Shown here: in pieces, positions 1-7,100 of the stretch
Layout: the number at the start of each line of letters is the position of its first letter
Position numbering within the stretch: position 1 is the first letter of the stretch
From: a bacterium
Lineage (GTDB): Bacteria > Bacteroidota > Ignavibacteria > Kapaibacteriales > UBA2268
DNA length: 9,865 nt
Assembly: GCA_024710535.1 (NCBI GenBank)
Contig: JANJUO010000261.1
Location: 1 to 9,865, forward strand
Direction: 5' to 3'
The notes under the pieces: generated by a model
Told to the model about the DNA's origin: nothing
Database searches by the model: none
The model's input: the letters and a program-made list of their open reading frames with translations, nothing else
Translations under genes and position numbers: made by a program

Positions 1-63
1 TCTCAGAAGTTGTTTAATTTCTTCTGCTGACATTTTGCTGACAGTTAATTTTTTTCTTGACAT
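1..63 (-). CDS. N-terminal 21 codons of an unidentified protein (runs off the left edge)
   Basis: Reading the minus strand from an ATG at 63-61 gives an open frame to the window edge. It begins MSRKKLTVSK and continues with a second Met at residue 11 and an acidic/basic helix-like stretch (AEEIKQLL). The start is supported by AGGA on the minus strand seven bases before the ATG (within AGGATACAAAAATG) and by an AT-rich upstream region with a TATATTTG element. The Met at residue 11 is an alternative start without a better ribosome site. The short basic-then-helical N-terminus vaguely recalls, from memory, the N-termini of helix-turn-helix (IS630-type) transposases of Bacteroidota. Twenty-one residues cannot establish this, so the function is left open. 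The gene is divergent from the giant gene at 1053. Confidence 0.6.
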   Translation of the reverse strand, partial: MSRKKLTVSKMSAEEIKQLLR

Positions 64-89
64 TTTTGTATCCTGTAATTTTTAAATTA

Positions 90-97
90 CAAATATA
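90..97 (-). promoter_or_regulatory. possible Bacteroidota-type -7 element for the minus-strand gene
   Basis: The minus strand reads TATATTTG here, a full match to the TAnnTTTG -7 consensus described for Bacteroidota sigma factors. It ends 26 bases upstream of the minus-strand ATG, a sensible leader length. No TTG appears at the expected -33 distance, so this is half a promoter in AT-rich DNA where chance matches are likely. Confidence 0.3.
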
Positions 98-205
98 CAA
101 AAATTTTCTTATTGTGTATAATATTATTAGACTTAATATAATGGGAATGAACAAGAATTGCCAAAATTAGCAAAAAAAGTTTGGATTAACTCCGCTAATT
201 GAAAT

Positions 206-221
206 TGTTGCCTTCGATACG
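206..221 (+). repeat. 16-bp direct repeat, copy 1 (leader before repeat unit 1)
   Basis: TGTTGCCTTCGATACG occurs here and again at 407-422, in each case just before a full inverted-doublet unit. Its TTCGATACG end is identical to the conserved outer core of those units, so it is probably a truncated or decayed half-unit carried along when the ~200-bp block was duplicated. Confidence 0.8.
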
Positions 222-227
222 TACTTA

Positions 228-311
228 GTTCGTTTCGATACGCTGCGCTACTCAACGAACGGTTCGAACTCGCTCATTGAGTAGAAGCGTAAGCTTCGTA
301 TCGAAATGAGC
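228..311. repeat. inverted-doublet REP/REPIN-like repeat, unit 1
   Basis: The left half (228-262) runs from GTTCGTTTCGATACG to CTACTCAACGAACGG. The right half (272-311) is its inverted counterpart, with GCTCATTGAGTAG, then GAAGC-GTAA-GCTTC, then GTATCGAAATGAGC. The two halves can pair through TTTCGATACG/CGTATCGAAA (10 bp) and CTACTCAA/TTGAGTAG (8 bp). Each half can also close on itself (GTTCGTT/AACGAAC; GCTCATT/AATGAGC). The spacer contains a perfect GTTCGAAC palindrome at 262-269. On the minus strand the left half reads GTAGCGCAGCG, i.e. a GTAG tetranucleotide followed by GCGCAGC. GTAG plus an imperfect palindrome is the hallmark of REP sequences mobilised by RAYT transposases. That affiliation is inferred. 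Confidence 0.85.
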
Positions 312-319
312 AAGAAGAT

Positions 320-402
320 GTTCGTTTCGATACGCTACGCTACTCAACGAACGGTAGGAATCGCTCATTGAGTAGAAGCTTTAGCTTTGTATCGAAATGA
401 GC
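320..402. repeat. inverted-doublet REP/REPIN-like repeat, unit 2
   Basis: The organisation matches unit 1: left half 320-354, a short spacer, and right half 363-402. The left core differs from unit 1 at one base (337), giving GCGTAGC on the minus strand. The right half has AAGC-TTTA-GCTT in place of the GTAA-loop stem and one G-T wobble against the left half (TGTATCGAAA). GTAG is kept in both halves. Confidence 0.85.
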
Positions 403-406
403 AGAA

Positions 407-422
407 TGTTGCCTTCGATACG
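407..422 (+). repeat. 16-bp direct repeat, copy 2 (leader before repeat unit 3)
   Basis: This is the second copy of TGTTGCCTTCGATACG, 201 bp from the first at 206-221. Units 1 and 3 start 200 bp apart (228 and 428), so the leader and the unit share the same period. That fits a block duplication rather than three independent insertions. Confidence 0.8.
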
Positions 423-427
423 CATAT

Positions 428-510
428 GTTCGTTTCGATACGCTTCGCTACTCAACGAACGGTGCGAAACCGCTCATTGAGTGATGCGTAAGCTTCATAT
501 CGAAATGAGC
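428..510. repeat. inverted-doublet REP/REPIN-like repeat, unit 3 (right half decayed)
   Basis: The left half (428-462) is intact and reads GCGAAGC on the minus strand, a sequence known to form an unusually stable DNA mini-hairpin. The right half (472-510) keeps the GCTCATT/AATGAGC closing arms. It has lost the GTAG motif (GAGTGATGCG instead of GAGTAGAAGCG, one base shorter) and has CATATCG for CGTATCG. The inner stem survives with a T-T mismatch (TGATGC-GTAA-GCTTCA). It looks like the most degraded of the three copies. Confidence 0.8.
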
Positions 511-690
511 AAGCAAAGGGACAAGGGACGCTATGAGAAAGCCATCCGATGTTTGTTTCGTAATAGCCACAACTCCAAAATCAGAATCATCACTTTATTT
601 GCAAAACATCGGATGTCTGGGGAAACACTCTTCAAAATCAAGTGGCAAGGGACGGAGGAAAGGTACGAGTGTTGGGATGCCTGAATAATC
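511..690. other. comparatively G+C-rich intergenic segment, no convincing gene
   Basis: Base use here is clearly less AT-rich than on either side of the 206-690 block. A plus-strand frame is open from within repeat unit 3 (481) to a TGA at 684. It starts inside the repeat, has no ribosome site and its product is not recognised, so it is not annotated as a gene. The segment contains a 9-bp direct repeat, CAAGGGACG, at 522-530 and 646-654, and the paired dyads described separately. It may be a decayed remnant of whatever brought in the repeat cluster. That is inference. Confidence 0.5.
543..615. repeat. 12-bp inverted repeat whose arms are themselves dyads
   Basis: CATCCGATGTTT at 543-554 is exactly inverted as AAACATCGGATG at 604-615, with 49 bases between. 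Each arm is also a small dyad around a single central base: CATC-C-GATG on the left and ACATC-G-GATGT (606-616) on the right. This permits either one long hairpin or two operator-like sites. No binding protein can be named. Confidence 0.6.
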
Positions 691-774
691 GGGAGTAGTT
701 TACAAACCAACTAATTCTTAGCAACAATCAAGAAAAATGTTTTGCTATTTTTGGCATTATGATTGTATTTTGAT

Positions 775-870
775 AATTTGCATAAGTTTATTAAGTAATT
801 GAATGATATTTGCTTGTAATTGGTCAAATTTAATAACCAATTTGATGATATTATTATCATTATGCAAATT
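775..870. repeat. nested AT-rich inverted repeats
   Basis: AATTTGCATAA (775-785) is perfectly inverted as TTATGCAAATT (860-870). Inside lie AATTGGT/ACCAATT (818-824/836-842), the mutually exclusive TCAAATT/AATTTGA (824-830/839-845), and ATGATA/TATCAT (845-850/855-860). They could fold as a branched structure in the DNA or in a long leader transcript. In DNA this AT-rich, one 11-bp match in a few hundred bases is not far from chance. Confidence 0.35.
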
Positions 871-1043
871 GATTTTTTAAAGTTTGAATGAATTATGACG
901 ATAATAATATTGGTTTAGAATATTTAATTTATATTTATTATGTCGAAATAAATAAATTTCTGAATTCTGAATATAAACTTAAATTTACTAAGTACTATAT
1001 GAGAAGCTTAGTTTGGAATTGCTCTAGAAATAACAAAACTGAT

Positions 1044-1048
1044 GAGGA
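1044..1048 (+). promoter_or_regulatory. ribosome binding site of the giant gene
   Basis: GAGGA lies four bases before the ATG at 1053, a short but usable spacing. It supports 1053 over the in-frame ATGs at 888, 999 and 1068, none of which has a comparable purine-rich site at normal distance. Confidence 0.55.
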
Positions 1049-1052
1049 TAAA

Positions 1053-1139
1053 ATGAAAAACTTTTATATGATAAACCGATTTTATATAGCAACGATATTT
1101 GTTTTTTTGTTTTTTTGTTCTGGAAATGTTTGGTCTGCA
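1053..1139 (+). other. signal peptide of the giant protein
   Basis: Residues 1-29 show a basic start (K2, R9), a hydrophobic core (IATIFVFLFF, residues 12-21) and a small-residue exit, VWSA. Cleavage is most plausible after S28 or A29, just before the first Trp-rich module. C22 follows F-F, not a small residue, so this is not a convincing lipobox. Confidence 0.85.
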
Positions 1140-4100
1140 GGTGTTTGGGATGGAGGTGGAGGTAACAACTCATGGACAACTGTAGAAAATTGGGACGATA
1201 ATTTTGTTCCTGGAGTTGGAACTAATGTTAGAATACCTGATGGTTTTACAGTTAGTTTTAATACAACAATTTCACTTGCTAATCTTGAAATTCAAGGAGG
1301 TAGTTCCTTGGTTTTTGCCTCAGGTGATTATGCTCTTACAATTACATCTCAATTAACTCTTTCCGGAACAGCAAACCCCGCTTTGAATATTACGTCAAGT
1401 ACAGCTGCAACACCTTTAAGTATTGGAAATAATTTTAGTATAACTTCTTCAGCAGTTGCTTTATTTAGTGGTAAAACAGTAAGTTTGGGGCAAATATCGA
1501 ATACAGGAACAATCACAGCTGTTGGCTCAACAATTTCTGCAATTTCAATTTCAGCAAATTCCGGCTCAATTAATTTTGCTAATGCACCATCTATAACTTT
1601 TCTTTCAGGTATAACAAATGCTGGTACAATTGATTTTAGTGGCCCAACAACTGCCTCATTTACTTCTCCAATTATAAATAATTCAGGTACGTTTACCATA
1701 GGCAGTAATTTTACTTGTAATGATTTAACTATCAATGGTGGTACTTTTGCAACTGGTGGTGGTACATTCCAAAATAATGGTATTACCAGCATAACTGCAG
1801 GCTCATTTACTGCTTCTGGTGGCTCAAAAACATTTGTCGGACCTGTTTCAAATGCAGGAACACTTACATTGACTGGAACAACCACTGCCATGAACAACAC
1901 ATTCACTAATAGTGCCGGAACTACTACTGTTGGAACAAGTCTTGCAATATCAGCTTTTGCAACAATATCTGGTGGAACCTTAAATACTGGAGCTGGTGCT
2001 TTTAGTGTTGGAGGTACAACAAGTATTTCTGTAGGTGCATCATTAACAGGATCAAGTAATAACAAAATATTTACCTTTCCAGTTTCTAATTTTGGTACTT
2101 TTAATATAGCAGGTTCAACAGGGAGTTTTCATTCTTTAGATAATACAACTGGTACTTCTACTCTTGGATCGAGCAATACATTCTCAAACAATATACAAAT
2201 TTTTTCAGGTACTGTTGCTTTAGGATCAGGTACTATGTCAGTTACGGGCTTATGTATGATTTCTGGCGGAGCAAATTTAACTGTGTCAACTGGTACAATT
2301 ACTTTTGGTCAATTTAGTAGTAGTGGAACAATAACAACAAATGGAGCAGCTACTCTTAATTTCAATTCAACCATTACCTCAATTGGTGCACTAACTCTCA
2401 ATTCATCTACAAACTTGAATTTTGGTGGAGATATTGGACCTGCACTAACATTACCTGCTGCAATTACAAATTTAGCTACTTTAACAATAAACCATACAAA
2501 CAACGATATAACACTTGGTGCTGGCTTAACAACATCAGGAATTGTTACTATAACTGCAGGGAAATTAACTACCGGAGCTTTTGTTTCCTCGTTTGGTGGG
2601 AACTTTACTAATACCGGAACAATCGATATGTCCAGCTCAAGTATCACAATGGCTGGTACAGTTACTGGGGCCGGCACATATACAAGTACAACAGCAAATT
2701 TGACATTAACAAGAAATGGATCTGTTGATATTCCAGCACAAATAACTCATCTTGCTTCCTTAACAATTAATGGTAGTGGAAACAAAACTTTATATGCAGG
2801 ACTTACAACAACAGGAAATGTTACCATATCAAACGGTACTTTTATAACCGGAGCATATATATCAAGTTTTGGTGGAGCTGTTTCAAACATTAGTTCACTT
2901 AATATGACAAATTCCACAATCACATTTGCCAATACATTGTCAGGTGCTGGTACATATACAACAACCGGCTCAAATTTAACTTTTACTGGTGCAAATGCTG
3001 TTTCTTTGCCCTCTCAAATTTCAAGTATCCCAACATTGACAATAAATAAAACTAATACATTTACTTTAAATGGGGATCTAACATTAACCACATTTACAAA
3101 TTCAAGTGGTACTTTGGTTGTTGGATCAGGAAATACCCTAACTCTTCCTTCATATACAGATAATGCTTCATTTACATTAAACGCAAATAATGGCATTGTT
3201 CGTTTTAATAATACTTCAACATTTGATAATGCAAGATTTTTAACCAATTCAAGCACACATTTAAGATTTGCAGCTGGAGCAACTACATTGAATAGTGGAG
3301 CAAATAATTTAAGCTCCCTTACTGTGATTGGAGGAACTCTTACTCTTTCCGGTCAGTTGACAACTGCAACTTTTGTTAATATTATGGGGGGGACATTTTT
3401 AACAGATATTTATAATTTATCAGTTGGAACTGTAACAAGTATTTCAATTGGTGCATCAATCACATCTGGTGCTGGAGGTAATAAAACTTTTAATTCAACA
3501 GTTTCAAATGAAGGAACGCTTAATTTATCAGGACCTGCTTCCTCTGTTACATTCAATTCAACTTTAACAAATAGTGGAACATTAAATTTATCTGGAATAA
3601 CATCAGTTATTTGCAATAGTGTTGTTACGAATACTGCTGGAACTACATTCAATTTAACAGGAACAACTATTGCATTTAATAGTCAGTTGAATCCTGGTAC
3701 GAATATAACCACTAATGCCTTAACTAATCTAACATACAACTATAGTTCAAATCTAACATTGCCATCAGCAATAGTAACATTAGGAAGTTTGATAATTAGC
3801 AGTAGCGGTACCGTTTCAATTAGTAATAACTTAGCCTTAGGTTCGGTTGCCGCAACTGATTTGAATATTACATCCACTGGTAATTTGGAATTAAATGGTT
3901 ATTATGTAACATTAGCAAATGCAAATGATGTGATTTCAGAAGGGAATACTGGTAAGGTTACAAATAATGGTACTCATACATCAAGTACTGGTTATATTTC
4001 AACAGCAACAGCTGGGACAGTAGATTCCGATATTGAGGCAAGTGGGATTGGTTTAACAGATATAACTGGCTTGACTCTTGGGAATTTAGTTGTGAGACGT

Positions 4101-7100
4101 TATCCTAAAGCAATTGAGCCAATTCCAGGCGTTGCGAATAGTGTAGGAAGAATATATCGAATTACAGTTGCAAGCGGTACTTTTGTTGAAGCTAAATTCA
4201 ATTTTAAAGCTGCTGAAATCAATGAGAATGATCCAAATGATTTAACAACTTATGAAGCTACGGATATTGCTTTTGTAAATGACTTAAGAGCGGCATTAGT
4301 TAATAATGAAGGGGGTAATTGTGTTACAAGTAGTGGTGGTTTTGCTGGTACAGGAACTCATTATTATGCAATTGCAACCTTGCCTATTGCAACTGGTAAT
4401 TGCATTGCAAGAACAGGTGATTGGAACAATCCAAATATTTGGACTCCAAATGGTATTCCAGATACAAATGCATTAATTGTGATTCCCAGAGGAGTAAAAG
4501 TTATTATTCCAGATGGTTTTGAAGCCACAGCAAGGAATATTACTGTTGAAGATGATGGAAGACTAGAGATTGTTGGTGATGCAACTAAACTAACTTTGTC
4601 ACATGGTGGTAGTCTTATAATAAATTCGACTTCAATTCCGGCATTTACTACCGAAACATGTACAGGAGCTGTAGAGATAATTATACCTGGAAATATTGAA
4701 ATTAGATCTTCTGGAACATTGAATTTATCCTCTGCTGGTAATGTTAATGATAAAGTTACTATTAAATTGTATGGCACATATTCAAATTCAGGTGGCGGTT
4801 TTGTGGTAACGAATGGTTTGGCTCAGGCTGGTACAATTTTCGAGTGTCTCGGAACAGTTAATGTAACCCTACCTCCTGTTTCAAGAGTTCATACAGTTAG
4901 AGTCAATAAATCTGGTGGGGGAAAAGTATATCAAGGTGCAGCTGATTTAACAATTGCTGGTACATCAACTTTAGATGTTTTATTAGGTACTTATGTTGTT
5001 GGAGATTCGGCTCTAACTGTAGTTGGACTTACAACAATCTCAGCGGGTGCAACTTTAGATGCTAATTCTAATTATAGTACAACTAGAACTTTTGATGCTA
5101 TAACTCTTAATGGTACTTTGAACTCTGTAGGTGGATATGTTACTAATAATTTTAATGATGTTATAACTTTTGGTGCAAGTGGTATTTTAACATTAAATAG
5201 TTCGACTTCTACAATTTCAGATATACCAGTTTTTGCAACCGGTGGTACTATAAATGCATTGGGAACAAGTTTGACCTATAACGGTGGTGCTCTTGATTTT
5301 GCAAATTTGTTAATTTTAAATACAAATAGTAGTACAAACTTAACATTAACGCCAAGTGGTGCAATAACAAACTTTCCTGCAAATGATAGACATTTAAATA
5401 ATCTTACTTTAAATAATGCCAATGCAGATTTAACTTTACGAGCAAATCTAACTTTAGCAGGTGTTTTAGCATTTGGTCATAATGGAGCTTCATTAATAAC
5501 AAGCACTCATACATTAACTGTTAATGGTAATACAGATTGGACTAATAATAGTGCAGGAAATTATACTTCACTTCTAAATGCAACCGATGGTAATTTAATT
5601 TTTAATGGTCCAATTATATTTGGAACAGGTGCAACTTGGACTATTACAAATACATCTGCAATAACAATAGGTGGTAATGGAGCTATAACTGGTACAATAC
5701 CTGATGTTGATAATATCAAAGATTTAACCATGAATAGATCTGGCGTAACATTTTATTGGAATTCAGTTGGTGCTACTTTGGCAGATAATTTAAATGTAAC
5801 TTCAGGAACTCTTTCATTAGCGAATAATGTAACTTACGGGTTGGGAAACGCTGGAACAGATAATATTGTAGTGGGTTCATCAGGAAAAATAATTCGAAAT
5901 CAAGTTGCAATTGTTACTTTTACAGGTGGGTTGTCAGGAGCAGGTACTATTGATGCCCAAGGCGGAGCTCTTACTATTGTTGGTGGATTTACTTACACTG
6001 GCAATTTAAATACATCATCAACAACAAATTTAGTCGTCAATGGCGTTACTGCAGCCGGAGATATTTCTTTACCTCCTTCTGTTACTACATTGAATAATTT
6101 AACACTAAATCCTACTGCAGGTACAGATGCTAGGAACATTACTCTAAATAATAATCTAACATTAGCTGGTGCATTAGTTTTGGGAGCAAATGCTACCATA
6201 AGCACAATCACTGTAGGCGCTAATACAATAGAATTAAATAGTGCATATTCTCCAAGTGCTGGTACACTTAATTTAATTAATTCTACTGCAATTTTTAGAA
6301 ATACAGTAGATTTTTCTACAGGAAGTATTGTAACTAATAATACAACAAATTTTACGTTTTATAATTCAGTTTCAGAATATCCTGCATCTGCAAACAATAT
6401 TGGCAATCTTAAATTGATAAATTCTGGTTCTTTAAGTTTATTAGCAGCTGCTAATTCATTTGATTTAACCATTAATGGAAATTTTGAAATTGGCTCAGGT
6501 TGTACCTTTATAACAGAAGCTAATAAAAACTATACAGTATATGGTACTTTTTCTAATGCTGGTATTTTTACTGCAACATCACAAACAAATCTATATTTGT
6601 ATGGAGCTATGACTGGAACTGCTGCAACTTGGACAACTCCAGCCAACATCAACCTATATATTTTAGGAAACTCAGCACAATTGAGTATACCGGCTGGTGT
6701 AACAGCTTTAAGAGCGTTAGTTATCAATAGAGCAAGTGGTGCAAAAATCAATGTTGCAACTACAATTGGTACAGGGGTAACTGGCGCTGCACTTACTTTA
6801 ACGGATGGCGATTTAGATATTAATGGTTTTAATATCACTTTGGGTGATGCAGCTGCATCTATTTCTGAAAATGTCACTGGTGGAGCAACTATTATTAACA
6901 ATGGTGGCGATGGAGCATATATTACAACTGCAACTGGTAGTTCCCGAGCACAGAATATTGCAAGCGGAATCGGTTTAGTTGATATAGCTGGCGATGATGG
7001 TGGATTTGAAGTTAGAAGGTATCCAAAGATTAAAACTATTGCTGGAGTAAACTTATCAGTAGCAAGATATTATGGTCTAATAGGTGCTGGTGTTGGTCCT

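Larger units (their letters stand above)
691..1052. other. very AT-rich intergenic region and leader of the giant gene
   Basis: There is no gene here. Weak dyads are present: AAAAAT/ATTTTT at 733-738/747-752, flanked by CAATCA/TGATTG, and the nested set at 775-870. The frame of the giant gene is already open from an ATG at 888 (after a TGA at 885-887), but this stretch looks non-coding. TTAGTTTG at 1008-1015 is one base from the TAnnTTTG -7 consensus and lacks a -33 TTG, so no promoter is called. Confidence 0.6.

Noticed and set aside
228..510. CRISPR array
   Set aside because: Only three units, each ~84 bp and internally inverted, with spacers that are short, unequal and partly repeated. 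There are no cas genes. It fits a REP/REPIN-type repeat instead.
481..684. 67-codon plus-strand frame across the end of repeat unit 3 and the G+C-richer segment
   Set aside because: It begins inside the repeat, directly after an in-frame TGA, with no ribosome site. The translation shows no consistent family. A passing likeness of GETLFKIKWQG to chromodomain phrases is judged coincidence.
725..765. Terminator-like hairpin (CAATCA, AAAAAT / ATTTTT, TGATTG)
   Set aside because: The stem is almost all A-T, is interrupted by unequal gaps, and there is no upstream gene for it to terminate.
1008..1015. TTAGTTTG as a promoter -7 element for the giant gene
   Set aside because: One mismatch to TAnnTTTG and no TTG near -33. 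It is too weak in AT-rich DNA to list as a promoter.
1104..1122. Lipoprotein signal at C22
   Set aside because: The residues before the Cys are L-F-F rather than a lipobox ending in Gly, Ala or Ser. The VWSA exit a few residues later fits ordinary signal peptidase I cleavage better.
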